Assembly: GCF_963676065.1 (NCBI RefSeq)
Contig: NZ_OY780933.1
Coordinates: forward strand, 1,802,001 to 1,866,000
DNA: 64,000 bases
Reading direction: 5' to 3'
Origin: Maridesulfovibrio sp.
GTDB lineage: Bacteria > Desulfobacterota > Desulfovibrionia > Desulfovibrionales > Desulfovibrionaceae
Numbering within the stretch: position 1 is the first letter of the stretch; each line of letters begins with the position of its first letter. Shown piece by piece: positions 54,122-63,033 of the stretch. The translations under genes were made by a program, and so were the position numbers. The notes beneath the pieces were generated by a model. The model searched no databases. It saw nothing but the letters and a program-made list of their open reading frames with translations, and was not told the DNA's origin.

Positions 54122-54997
54122 TTAAAGCTTATCAAAAGCTTCGGCAGCATTGAAACTGGAGCGTACAAGCGGTGCGCAGAACATATGCGGCACACCCAGT
54201 TTTTTGCCGTATTCGGCGTATTCATCAAAAACTGACGGCTCCACATAGCGTTTCACCGCCGGGTGTTCCTTGGACGGGCGCATATACTGACCGATAGTAA
54301 TGATGTCGCAATTAATGGCCGCGAGGTCGTCGATTACCTGATAGACCTGTTCGTCAGTCTCGCCCAGTCCGACCATGAGTCCCGATTTGGCAGGGATGTC
54401 GCTGAGCTGTTTTACCCGCTCAATGAGCTCAAGGCTCTGCTTGTAGTCGGCTTGTGGGCGCACTTCCGAGTAAAGTTCGCGCGGTGTCTCCACATTGTGA
54501 TTGATCACGTCCGGCTTTGCGGCGATTACTGTTTTCAGCGCTTCGAGATTACCCCTGAAATCGGGAATAAGCACTTCTACCTTGCATTCAGGAAGTTCGG
54601 CACGGATGCGCTCGATTGTCTCGGCGAAATGGGCAGCGCCGCCGTCCGGCAGATCATCACGGGTCACTGACGTGATAACCGCATATTTCAGTTCCAGACG
54701 TTTTACAGCTTCGGATACGCGGCGCGGTTCGTCCGCATCAAGGGGATCAATCCGGCCGGGGGCGATGTTGCAGAAGGCGCAGTTGCGGGTGCAGTTATTG
54801 CCCATGATCAGGAAAGTGGCCACCTTGCGCGAGAAGCAATCCCAGCAGTTGGGGCATTTGGCACTCTGGCAGACCGTATTTAAATTAAGGTCTTCCAGCA
54901 TTTTGCCGGTCTCGTTGAAAGTCCTTCCGGTGGGGAGCTTAACCCGCAGCCACGACGGAATCCGTAAATACTTTTCCGAATTCTTCTCTGAAGACAT
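54122..54997 (-). CDS. lipA: Lipoyl synthase
   Basis: This 291-aa radical SAM enzyme inserts two sulfurs into octanoyl groups on carrier domains. The auxiliary-cluster Cys set is in CQSAKCPNCWDCF and the radical SAM motif is CTRNCAFC. RSSFNAAE near the C-terminus holds the conserved Arg-Ser-Ser. The ATG at 54997 has a clear AGAGGAAG ribosome-binding site yet lies 59 nt inside lipB, so the two are coupled. The conserved PSWLRVKLP follows the start, so a later start is unlikely. Confidence 0.95.
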   Translation of the reverse strand: MSSEKNSEKYLRIPSWLRVKLPTGRTFNETGKMLEDLNLNTVCQSAKCPNCWDCFSRKVATFLIMGNNCTRNCAFCNIAPGRIDPLDADEPRRVSEAVKRLELKYAVITSVTRDDLPDGGAAHFAETIERIRAELPECKVEVLIPDFRGNLEALKTVIAAKPDVINHNVETPRELYSEVRPQADYKQSLELIERVKQLSDIPAKSGLMVGLGETDEQVYQVIDDLAAINCDIITIGQYMRPSKEHPAVKRYVEPSVFDEYAEYGKKLGVPHMFCAPLVRSSFNAAEAFDKL

Positions 54998-55583
54998 TTT
55001 TTACTTCCTCTGTAGAAATTTCTTTACCGGCCTCCCGCGAAAGGGAAGTGGGATGCGCACCGTGCAGTCCGCAAAGGGTGATGGCGTCGAAAAGTTTCAT
55101 GTCACTGGAAACGTTGAATGACAAACCGTGGTAAGTGATCCATTTTTTTACCCCGATTCCGATGGAGCAGAGCTTGCCGGGGCCGACCCAGACTCCGGGC
55201 CTTCCTTCGCTTCTTTGCGCCTCCACACCGAAACGGGCGGCCGTGCGGATGGCAGTCTCTTCCATATCATGAAAGAACTTTTTGATGCCGCCCCGTCGTT
55301 TTTCGATGTGCATAACCGGGTAAACCACCAACTGACCGGGATAATGGCAGGTGATGTTTCCGCCGCGGGCAGTCTGGACAACTTCGGCCCCCATCTGCCT
55401 GAGGGCTTCCTCGCTGACGAGCAGGTTTTCCAGCCCGCCCTGACGCCCGAGTGTGACCACAGGCGGATGTTCAAGGAGGAACAGGGCATCACCGGCCTTG
55501 CCGTCCATGACCTGCTGCAATCTTTGCAATTGGACTTTTTCAGCTTCCTGATGGGTAATCAGACCCAGATCTATAAATTCCAT
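54939..55583 (-). CDS. lipB: Lipoyl(octanoyl) transferase
   Basis: This 214-aa enzyme moves octanoyl groups from acyl carrier protein to lipoyl domains. RGGNITCHYPGQLVVYP, GIGVKKWITYHGLSFNV with the catalytic Lys and LCGLHGAHPTSL with what should be the catalytic Cys are present. Together with lipA it gives the de novo lipoate pathway. Its last 19 codons overlap lipA. Confidence 0.94.
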   Translation of the reverse strand: MEFIDLGLITHQEAEKVQLQRLQQVMDGKAGDALFLLEHPPVVTLGRQGGLENLLVSEEALRQMGAEVVQTARGGNITCHYPGQLVVYPVMHIEKRRGGIKKFFHDMEETAIRTAARFGVEAQRSEGRPGVWVGPGKLCSIGIGVKKWITYHGLSFNVSSDMKLFDAITLCGLHGAHPTSLSREAGKEISTEEVKNVFREEFGKVFTDSVVAAG

Positions 55584-55601
55584 GTGAAATTAAACTGTGT
55601 T

Positions 55602-56786
55602 TTATTTTTTGGGATTAACTTTATCTTTGCGTTTGTCGTTTTCGCGTATGGGCAGCGGAACTACCAGCGCGCCGGACTTTTCATCCCGTTTTTCCTCTTC
55701 AGGAATGGGCATACCGATAAGTCCTCCGGGATACAAGGTTTTTGCGCCGCCTTGCGCGGAAAGCAGAATCTGTCCCTGAGCCGCGCAACCATACTGCCCG
55801 AACCCGCCTTCATCAAGTCTGAAGGATTCCGAGATGGCACGGATGAGCATTTCGCCCTCGCGGGGACTTTCAACTTCTTCTTTGCGCAGGCCGACGTAGA
55901 GAAAGCTCAGACTGACGTTATCTTTTTCAAAGCGGCACTGGGCTGAAAGTTTTTGCAGCCATGCAGGAGCATGTTCGGAGTCGAAATTGAAATGACACCA
56001 TGCCTTGCCGTGCTCTCCGTTCATGGGACATTCTTCTTCGTGGGTGCAGGGGCCGAGTATGGGAAAGCCTGCTTCCACAAATTGCTGACGGATCACGGAA
56101 AGTACCCGTCCTGAACGGCGGATGCCCGGTTCGATAATCAGGATGCGTCCTTCCGGGGCCAGCTTATGCACCATGGATAGACAGAATTTTTCCGCCCAGA
56201 TGGGAAGAGGAATACGCACGCCGGCTGAGGCTTCGTTAACCATATTGGCAGTGACCAGCAGGTGCGCTTTTTCTCTGATTTTGGACGTGGAGCCGCCTTT
56301 GACGTTGACCATGCGCCATGGGGAGTTTTCTCCGGCCAGTGCCTGGAAGAGCTTGTTGCCTTCGCGCATCGGTTTAGGGGTGCGGTCAACGTTGATGAAG
56401 GTCAGCTTTTTCTCGCGTAGATCAGGTCTTGCGATCCACAGAGCCTGTGCCACGGTCAGCGGTCCTGCCCCGAGATCCACAACGATACCGTTGTCGGGCA
56501 GATTGATATCCAGACCCTGAAAGAGCCGGGAAAGGCGATACAGGTTCCAAGGCAGAAAATAGCGCAGATAGGCGTTCAGGCTGCGCGGGTCGCCCATGTA
56601 ATCATTGGACAGACCGGATCGCTCACCGGTCAGATCGCGGGAAAGGTCGCGGATGGCGTAGGGCAGCTCATCGCTGTGTTTGCTTTTTAGCGGAGCTGTT
56701 TTTTGTAAAATTTTTATGTAGCTATCCAATTTCTTGGTTGCTTCCGTAGTCGGCAGGGGGAAAAGTGAACTTACTTTAATAGACAT
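55602..56786 (-). CDS. Rsm22-family small ribosomal subunit methyltransferase-like protein
   Basis: This 394-aa protein has a class I methyltransferase motif VVDLGAGPLTVAQALW, and the Rsm22 Cys/His set seen in GPCTHEEECPMNGEHGKAWCHF. Rsm22 relatives act in ribosome assembly and may bind an Fe-S cluster. It begins 11 nt inside the upstream ASKHA gene and ends 18 nt before lipB, so the genes form one operon. Confidence 0.82.
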   Translation of the reverse strand: MSIKVSSLFPLPTTEATKKLDSYIKILQKTAPLKSKHSDELPYAIRDLSRDLTGERSGLSNDYMGDPRSLNAYLRYFLPWNLYRLSRLFQGLDINLPDNGIVVDLGAGPLTVAQALWIARPDLREKKLTFINVDRTPKPMREGNKLFQALAGENSPWRMVNVKGGSTSKIREKAHLLVTANMVNEASAGVRIPLPIWAEKFCLSMVHKLAPEGRILIIEPGIRRSGRVLSVIRQQFVEAGFPILGPCTHEEECPMNGEHGKAWCHFNFDSEHAPAWLQKLSAQCRFEKDNVSLSFLYVGLRKEEVESPREGEMLIRAISESFRLDEGGFGQYGCAAQGQILLSAQGGAKTLYPGGLIGMPIPEEEKRDEKSGALVVPLPIRENDKRKDKVNPKK

Positions 56787-58335
56787 ATTTGAAAATCATC
56801 CTCTCAAGGTATTTCTGTCCGAAATCGTTGCTTCCGGCCAGTTCCAGAATTGTGGAACGTACGGGCAGTCCTGCGGCGAAATCTCTTGCTTCTTGATTGT
56901 GCGTTAAAATTATCGATCCCTTCAGGGACGTATTACCTGCGGCGCGGGTGATCGCAGCGCTTTCCGCAGGGAGAAATCCGGTGGTGACCAGATCATTTAT
57001 GTTTACGTGCCGGCCCATGGCGCCGCCGAGGATCAGTTCTTTGAGGTCGGAAGGCGCTAACCCGGCTTGATGCAGCAGGGCGGACATGGCGAGGTTGAAG
57101 GCTGCTTTTACTTTTAAAATTTCTTCCACATCCGGGGCCGGAAGGGTCAGTCCTTCAAATCCCAGATCAAGGACCGGAGTCCCGTTTATTTCCGTCAGCT
57201 TGTCGGCAAGTTTCGCTGCGAAGGGGGTGTTGCCCGGACCGAATCGTCCTTCGCGGGTCAGCACTCCTGATTTCAGCAGCAGGGAACAGAGCGATAGGTA
57301 GCCTGTTCCGGTTATTCCCGGTTTGCGGGGCTGCTCCTGATCATCCGTTTTAATGACCGATGGCGATAGGCCCAGTGGATTTAAATTAAATGCTGAAACC
57401 GCTCCCGGTCCGGCTGTTCTACCATTGCTCATGCCTACCCCCTCAAGGGCCGGTCCCATAGGAACTGAGCAGACAATGTATTCACCCTCGGAAAGGCAGA
57501 GTACAAATTCACCGTTGGTTCCGAGATCGGCAAAGAGGTACGGAGGCTGCGCAGCGTGATCGGAAAAATTCAAGGCCACAATCCCGGCGGATATATCCGC
57601 ACCGACGAACGGGGCCAGATGTGGCGGGATGTACGCTTCGGGAAGGTTTGCGTCAAGTTTTACCGTTTCGCCTCCATTGCTGGGCAGGGAGTAGGGAGCG
57701 CTGCTTAGCCCTTTTATATCGTCCTGTGCGAGAATTGAGGTCATGGACGGGTTGCCGGAGATCACCATTTTGCTGACCGGCGCAGTTTCAGCGATGATAG
57801 ATTGCAGCCTGTCGGTAACCAGTTGCGAAAGGATCCTGCGTTGATCTGGCTTTGCCGCAAAAGCCAGACGGGACATAACTTCACTTCCCAACCCGATCTG
57901 TGGATTAAGTTCCTGTCCGGATTTTAAGATTTTTCCTTCAAAGGTGAAGGCCCAGTGCAATCCTGTGGTGCCGAGATCCACTGCAAGAGCTAATGTGCCG
58001 GGAAGCTTTGCAGAAAATCTGTCCGAAACACGGGGAACCACCCGTTCCGGTTCAGGCAGGAAAATAGTTGCCGGGGTGCTCGGATGCAGACATGAAAGCC
58101 GCCAGCCGGATTCAATCTCAGAGGCGGATAATTTGTGCAATTCCTCTTTACGCGGCTCAGGGGGATTGGATTCAAAGCGGACTCTGCACAGCCCGCAGCG
58201 ACCCATTCCGGAACAGAGCGGCACACCTTGGAATGCTCCGTTCAGGAAAAGTATTTGGGCCATGTTCAGCCCTTCCGCGGGAGGGCAAACCATGGTTTTG
58301 CCGTCATGGCAGCGCACTGTTAGGGAAGTTTCCAT
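56776..58335 (-). CDS. ASKHA protein with N-terminal [2Fe-2S] ferredoxin domain (DUF4445/RamA-like)
   Basis: This 519-aa protein starts with a ferredoxin-like domain with C-x5-C-x2-C (LCSGMGRCGLCRV) and a later Cys (LSCLHP). The ASKHA domain has LAVDLGTTGLHWAF, and DLGTNGEFVLC and LGGAMGRHVN in the second half. Family members reactivate corrinoid methyltransferases by ATP-driven reduction of Co(II). No corrinoid protein or methyltransferase gene is in this window. ATG follows GGAAAGA. Confidence 0.88.
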   Translation of the reverse strand: METSLTVRCHDGKTMVCPPAEGLNMAQILFLNGAFQGVPLCSGMGRCGLCRVRFESNPPEPRKEELHKLSASEIESGWRLSCLHPSTPATIFLPEPERVVPRVSDRFSAKLPGTLALAVDLGTTGLHWAFTFEGKILKSGQELNPQIGLGSEVMSRLAFAAKPDQRRILSQLVTDRLQSIIAETAPVSKMVISGNPSMTSILAQDDIKGLSSAPYSLPSNGGETVKLDANLPEAYIPPHLAPFVGADISAGIVALNFSDHAAQPPYLFADLGTNGEFVLCLSEGEYIVCSVPMGPALEGVGMSNGRTAGPGAVSAFNLNPLGLSPSVIKTDDQEQPRKPGITGTGYLSLCSLLLKSGVLTREGRFGPGNTPFAAKLADKLTEINGTPVLDLGFEGLTLPAPDVEEILKVKAAFNLAMSALLHQAGLAPSDLKELILGGAMGRHVNINDLVTTGFLPAESAAITRAAGNTSLKGSIILTHNQEARDFAAGLPVRSTILELAGSNDFGQKYLERMIFKYVY

Positions 58336-58423
58336 TCTTTCCGGTCCGTTAAAAAATTAACCGCACCAGCATAATATATATGTGGTGCGGAGTACAATCA
58401 AGCAGCAAATAGTATTGTTTTAT

Positions 58424-59221
58424 CTATGCATCAAGCTCGTTCATAGCTTTTTCCAGCTTGGCCATCCAGCGGCGGGCAAGGGTATCAAATTCACCAATTC
58501 CATGAGCAACAGGAATAGCTTCAATTCCACGCGAAGCGACTATGTTTTTCCATGATCCTTCATGATCTCCGGCCATGTCTTTTTTTACATGATTACCGGC
58601 TCCGAAGAGCAGGGGCATGAGATAAGCTTTTTTTATTCCTGATTCAACGATCTTGTCGCTGATTTTTATAATGCTCTCGTCAGAATTAAGTTTTCCCAGA
58701 TAAGCGTTTTTGTCCTTTGATTCCAGCACTTCCTTGAATTTGTCGTAAAGGGAGTTGCCGCTGTCAGAATATTTTGAGCCGTGCGCAACCAGAATCAGGG
58801 CTTCATTTTGCGCAACACGTTCTTCCAGCAGATTGAGGATGATGTCGGAAATCTCATCGATTTCCTGATCATTGGTCAGCAGCGGTTCGCCAACTACAGC
58901 CTTTTCAAATTTTATCTCACCTTTTTCGACCCGGCTAAGCAGTCTGCTGATGTTTGTGAATTCGGTGCCGGGGATTACATGCAGGGACTGAACAACCACA
59001 TGAGTGAAGCCTTTCTCAGAAAGATTTTCAAGATTCTGTTTTACACTGGGAAGTTCCTGTCCCTGTTCGCGGAGTTTTTTAAGTACATGGCCGGAAGTGA
59101 AAGCGCTGAAGACAGGAATCTCCGGGTAGGCCTTTTTGGTCATCTTCAACATATTTCCGATAGCCGAACCGGATGCTCTGTTATTTGATCCGTGTGCCGC
59201 GAAAAGGATGGCTTTTTTCAT
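58424..59221 (-). CDS. cbiK: Sirohydrochlorin cobaltochelatase (cytoplasmic type)
   Basis: This 265-aa class II chelatase inserts Co2+ into sirohydrochlorin for B12 synthesis. MKKAILFAAHGSNNRASG has the catalytic His; VVVQSLHVIPGTEF and VAHGSKYSDSGN carry further His ligands. No signal peptide is present, so it is the cytoplasmic form rather than the periplasmic CbiK known from Desulfovibrio. Monocistronic. Confidence 0.93.
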   Translation of the reverse strand: MKKAILFAAHGSNNRASGSAIGNMLKMTKKAYPEIPVFSAFTSGHVLKKLREQGQELPSVKQNLENLSEKGFTHVVVQSLHVIPGTEFTNISRLLSRVEKGEIKFEKAVVGEPLLTNDQEIDEISDIILNLLEERVAQNEALILVAHGSKYSDSGNSLYDKFKEVLESKDKNAYLGKLNSDESIIKISDKIVESGIKKAYLMPLLFGAGNHVKKDMAGDHEGSWKNIVASRGIEAIPVAHGIGEFDTLARRWMAKLEKAMNELDA

Positions 59222-59345
59222 CTGGTATTTCCTGCGCTGATAGTTAGATTAATAATGGAAGAAGATGCATATCAGACAAAGTCCGCAGAGAAAAGCTTTT
59301 ACTATGCGGCTTTATAGGCCGAAATCAGTGGCCACGACCAGTTGT

Positions 59346-61124
59346 TTAATATTCCGGGTTTTCCATGTGTGAAGCAATAAGAGTTTCCGTATCCACCACT
59401 AGGGCATCATGTTCACCCATCATGCCGAACCCGAGAATCGGCAGTTTATAAATGGAGTTTACCGGCAATGTGAATCCGGTAACCACAGCCTTTTGCTGGC
59501 GCAGGACCTCGTCAACAAGAATTGCGGCTACTGTCTCGCCAAGTTTTACTAAAATTACCTTCGGAATGACGTCCTCGGTCGGTGCCGGAAGATCGAAAAC
59601 CTTGTACATGCGGATCAGGGGCCGGACCTTACCGCGCACACATACTGTTTCCCTGCCATCGGGCAGGTCGGTAAATTCGTTTTCAACAGGCTCGTATACT
59701 TCAAGTATTTCCCGGCTTGGGAAGATGAAGGTCTCCGGACCGACGGTGGTAACCAGTGCGTCAACGATTCCTTCATTTACCGAACGGCTTAAAGGAATGG
59801 CTATGGTAAAGGTGGAGCCCTGTCCCAATTCACTGCTGATGGAAATTTTGCCGTCCAGCGTATTCTGAATGGCGGCAACCACAGCGTCCATACCTACTCC
59901 TCGTCCCGAGATATCAGTCACCGCACTGGCAGTGGAGAATCCGGAACGGAGTATAAATTCGTAAATTTCTTCATTGCTATAATTTTTTTCAGGATCGGCA
60001 ATTCCGCGTTCAAGAGCTTTGCTGAGCAGAATGTCGGCATCAAGCCCCTTGCCGTCGTCGGTGATTTCAACGTAAGCGAATTCGCCCTTGCGGTATGCGT
60101 TCAATTGAACATTGCCGATCTCGTCCTTACCGCACATCTGGCGGTCTTCGGTGGATTCAATTCCGTGGTCGAGAGCATTTCGCAGCAGGTGGACCAGCGG
60201 TTCGTTCAGACACTCCACAATGGTTTTATCGAGTGCCAGCTCCTCACCGGCGATGGTAAACTTGATGCGCTTGTTAAGTTTTTGGGAGGTGGATTTCACC
60301 AACCTGTGCATGGGCATGAAAATCTGTTTCAGCGGAACCAGCCTTATTTCATCCACTTCCGATTGCAGGTTGCGAATTACTTTATCCAGTTCGGAAAGGC
60401 TGGAATATATTTTGGAAATATTATCGCTATTGGTCTGGGCGATAACCGCATAGGTAACCATAAGTTTTCCGACCAGTTCAATCAGCGAATCCAATTGCTG
60501 GGTGGAAACGCGGATGGAGGAAATGGCTTGCGCGTCTTTTTTCTTCGCCGGGGCGGGTTGGACCTTGGTCTTTTTTTCTTCAGACGGGATATGTTTTGCC
60601 GCTGCTGCCGGTTCCGCCTCAGGCGCCGGAGTGTCCTTTATCTCTGCGCTTTGTCCTGCAGTTTCAGCTTTAACGGAAGGATCCTGCGTTGATTCATCGA
60701 CTTTTTCCCAGCCATCGGTTTCGTCCGGGCTTTCCCCGGTCATGGCCAGCATCTCGGCCATCATTTCCTGTTCATATTTATCCGGTCCGGCAGCGAGCTG
60801 TTCACTGGACTGTGCGTCACATGCCGGTTCGGTTTTTTTCCTTGAATCTATCGGAGCTGCTCCGTCGTCCAGCAGGCCGCCGATACAATAGAAAAATTTT
60901 TTTTGGGCTTCAGCTATTTCCAGTAGGGAGGTTATCAGATCCGATGTAATTGGAGTGATGCCGTCGGTCAGCATATCCATGAGGGTTATGATTTGTGCAG
61001 ATCTGAACTGGGCGTTATCAAGGCCGGTGGCTTTCAAAATATCATTAATATCACCGCTGCCGTGTTCAAGGGCGGTGATTGATTCTTGAAGCTGGCCTAT
61101 GCAGCTGGAAATACTGTCTTTCAT
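59346..61124 (-). CDS. CheA-like histidine kinase lacking a canonical Hpt domain
   Basis: This protein has about 592 aa from ATG 61124 (TTG 61133 is an alternative that overlaps the upstream stop). Residues 1-95 are helical, without an HTxKG phospho-site. A charged linker follows, then the P3 dimerisation domain (STQQLDSLIELVGKLM), the kinase domain with N-box HLLRNALDHGIES, G1 DDGKGLD, G2 GRGVGMDAV, GQGSTFTIAIPLS, and a CheW-like C-terminus. The Hpt function appears to reside in the separate gene at 61130. Role: chemosensory-type signalling, target unknown. Confidence 0.85.
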   Translation of the reverse strand: MKDSISSCIGQLQESITALEHGSGDINDILKATGLDNAQFRSAQIITLMDMLTDGITPITSDLITSLLEIAEAQKKFFYCIGGLLDDGAAPIDSRKKTEPACDAQSSEQLAAGPDKYEQEMMAEMLAMTGESPDETDGWEKVDESTQDPSVKAETAGQSAEIKDTPAPEAEPAAAAKHIPSEEKKTKVQPAPAKKKDAQAISSIRVSTQQLDSLIELVGKLMVTYAVIAQTNSDNISKIYSSLSELDKVIRNLQSEVDEIRLVPLKQIFMPMHRLVKSTSQKLNKRIKFTIAGEELALDKTIVECLNEPLVHLLRNALDHGIESTEDRQMCGKDEIGNVQLNAYRKGEFAYVEITDDGKGLDADILLSKALERGIADPEKNYSNEEIYEFILRSGFSTASAVTDISGRGVGMDAVVAAIQNTLDGKISISSELGQGSTFTIAIPLSRSVNEGIVDALVTTVGPETFIFPSREILEVYEPVENEFTDLPDGRETVCVRGKVRPLIRMYKVFDLPAPTEDVIPKVILVKLGETVAAILVDEVLRQQKAVVTGFTLPVNSIYKLPILGFGMMGEHDALVVDTETLIASHMENPEY

Positions 61125-61129
61125 TATCC

Positions 61130-61867
61130 TCAAACTCCGGTTTTGTTCAGGAAAGTTTCCCTGCTTTCAAAGACAGTCAGATGGCGCTGGAAGCCCCAGG
61201 AATAAAATGTACTCTTACAATGGTTGCTCATGCCGGTTACGCCTATTTCATAGGTTTCAGCAAATGAAGACAGAAGCTCGAAAAGGGATGATCCTACTGA
61301 TTCTGCGGTCTCGAAATCAAAGAGAAGTCTTCTGTCCCCGTTTACGGATTGCAGGCTTTCTTCAACTGCCTGCAACTGCTCTGAGCTGTACAGCCGGTGG
61401 ACCATAATCTTAAATATCTGTGCATCCGGTAGTTGTTCGATTTCAAGGGGATTAATGCCTGATTCGTCTGCCGCTCCATTTGTCTGCCCTCCGCCGGAGA
61501 GTCTCGCTTCGATGTCATCCGTAAGGCTCTGATCAAAACGGCCTGATTCGCGCAGCTGTTCGATGAGCATGAAAATTGTGTTCACAGCTTCAATGGCCAA
61601 TGCGATCTGCATCAGATCCGATTCAACTTCTCCGGCCTGCATTTTTTTAAGAAAATCTTCCACCTTATGAGTAAACGTGGAGGCTGGTTCAAATCCGGAC
61701 ATAAAACCGGTGACGCCTTTGATGGTATGCAGAGGGCGTGAAAGTACTTCGATTCCTTCTCCGATGCGTTGTTCATCGAGCAGGTCGATACCTTCAAGTA
61801 CCTGCGGATAGTACTTATCGTTTACTTCAGAAAAAAATTCCTCAATAAGAGAATCGTCTTCACTCAT
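61130..61867 (-). CDS. Hpt-STAS protein, phosphotransfer partner
   Basis: This 245-aa protein has an N-terminal Hpt domain (LIEEFFSEVNDKYYPQVLEG; site RPLHTIKGVTGFM at about residue 47) and a STAS-like C-terminal domain (LLFDFETAESVGSSLFELLS). It is located between the response regulator and the CheA-like kinase, so it probably carries the phosphoryl group from the latter. The STAS domain may bind a partner or nucleotide. Start overlap with the kinase indicates coupling. Confidence 0.8.
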   Translation of the reverse strand: MSEDDSLIEEFFSEVNDKYYPQVLEGIDLLDEQRIGEGIEVLSRPLHTIKGVTGFMSGFEPASTFTHKVEDFLKKMQAGEVESDLMQIALAIEAVNTIFMLIEQLRESGRFDQSLTDDIEARLSGGGQTNGAADESGINPLEIEQLPDAQIFKIMVHRLYSSEQLQAVEESLQSVNGDRRLLFDFETAESVGSSLFELLSSFAETYEIGVTGMSNHCKSTFYSWGFQRHLTVFESRETFLNKTGV

Positions 61868-61891
61868 CGCATTTGCTCCGTCAACCGGTAT

Positions 61892-62287
61892 CTATTTGTT
61901 CATTAATCCGATTTTTTTCAGCTCTTCGTAGAGCTTTTCTCTTTCGACCGGTTTTACAATGAAAGCGGAAGCTTCAACATCATGGAAAGAACGGATTACG
62001 GTTTTGGGGTCATCAAGAGCAGTCGTCATGATAACCTTGCAGTGCCCGATTTTTCCTTTTTCTTTTTCATATTCTCTTATCTCCTTCAAGGCGGATAAGC
62101 CATCCTGTATGGGCATCATAATATCCATAAGGATCAATCTGTAAGGGTTGCCTTCTTCATATGCAAGTTTGAAGGCATCAACCGCTTCCTGTCCGTTTAC
62201 CGCTACATCAATCACGAAAAGCGGTGAAAGGAAGGTTGAGAGCAGTTTTCGACCAACAAATTCATCTTCGGCAATGAGTGCTCGCAT
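61892..62287 (-). CDS. CheY-like response regulator
   Basis: This protein has 131 aa from ATG 62287, which follows ATGGAGGA; it is a single receiver domain. The acidic pocket is AEDE, the phospho-acceptor Asp is in LILMDIMMP, TTA is at the switch Thr, and VKP is the conserved Lys. It has no output domain. First gene of the CheY/Hpt-STAS/CheA operon, so it is probably the kinase target. Confidence 0.9.
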   Translation of the reverse strand: MRALIAEDEFVGRKLLSTFLSPLFVIDVAVNGQEAVDAFKLAYEEGNPYRLILMDIMMPIQDGLSALKEIREYEKEKGKIGHCKVIMTTALDDPKTVIRSFHDVEASAFIVKPVEREKLYEELKKIGLMNK

Positions 62288-62442
62288 TAATTCCTCCATA
62301 AGAATAAAGATCAAATTTAATGATTACATATCATTTTTTTTTAATCAATGAAATGTCCTTATTTATAAAGGGACATAGCCGGCAAGTGCTGAAGTGAATG
62401 ATACTCTTGCCAACTTGCCAAAGGTTGAGTACGCAGTACGCC

Positions 62443-63033
62443 ATGGAAAGACAGAGAACACCCCAAAGAGAGTTAAGGGTCAGGGAAGTACTGGCAAAGC
62501 GCCAGAAGGATTTCACCCTCATCATTGATAATGTCTGGGACCCGCACAATGTTTCAGCCATTCTCAGGAGCTGTGATGCTTTCGGCATTTATGGTATTCA
62601 CCTTTACTATACTGTATCACAATGGCCTGAATTGGCGAAGAAGTCTTCTGCATCCGGCAAGAAGTGGGTTGAACGCACCAAGCATAGCGATCCCGTCAAA
62701 ATGGTCAATGGATTGCGTGAGCAGGGGCATCAGGTTTTGAGAACCGGTTTTTCCGAGACCGCAAAACCGTTGATGGATTTTGACCTCAGCAAACCTTCGG
62801 CTGTAATCCTTAGTAATGAGCACAGCGGAACTGCTCCCGAACTGGCAGAGCTGGTGCCCGATGAAGTATACATACCCATGCAGGGCATGATCCAGAGCTT
62901 CAACGTTTCCGTTGCCGCCGCGCTGATTCTTTATCACGGATTTTCTCAGCGTTTTGCCAAAGGAATGTACGACAGTCCTTCTTTTTCTCCCGAAGAAATG
63001 GAAAAGCTTACTGCGGAATGGCTGGCTAGATAG
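62443..63033 (+). CDS. trmH: SpoU-family tRNA 2'-O-methyltransferase (TrmH-like)
   Basis: This protein has 196 aa from ATG 62443 (MERQRTPQRE), a start that matches the family; ATG 62398 is also in frame with no better ribosome-binding site. SPOUT motifs are DNVWDPHNVSAILRSCDAFG, ILSNEHSGTAPEL and MQGMIQSFNVSVAAALILY. It methylates the ribose of G18 in tRNA in relatives. It converges on and overlaps the glycosyltransferase gene by 8 nt. Confidence 0.88.
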   Translation: MERQRTPQRELRVREVLAKRQKDFTLIIDNVWDPHNVSAILRSCDAFGIYGIHLYYTVSQWPELAKKSSASGKKWVERTKHSDPVKMVNGLREQGHQVLRTGFSETAKPLMDFDLSKPSAVILSNEHSGTAPELAELVPDEVYIPMQGMIQSFNVSVAAALILYHGFSQRFAKGMYDSPSFSPEEMEKLTAEWLAR

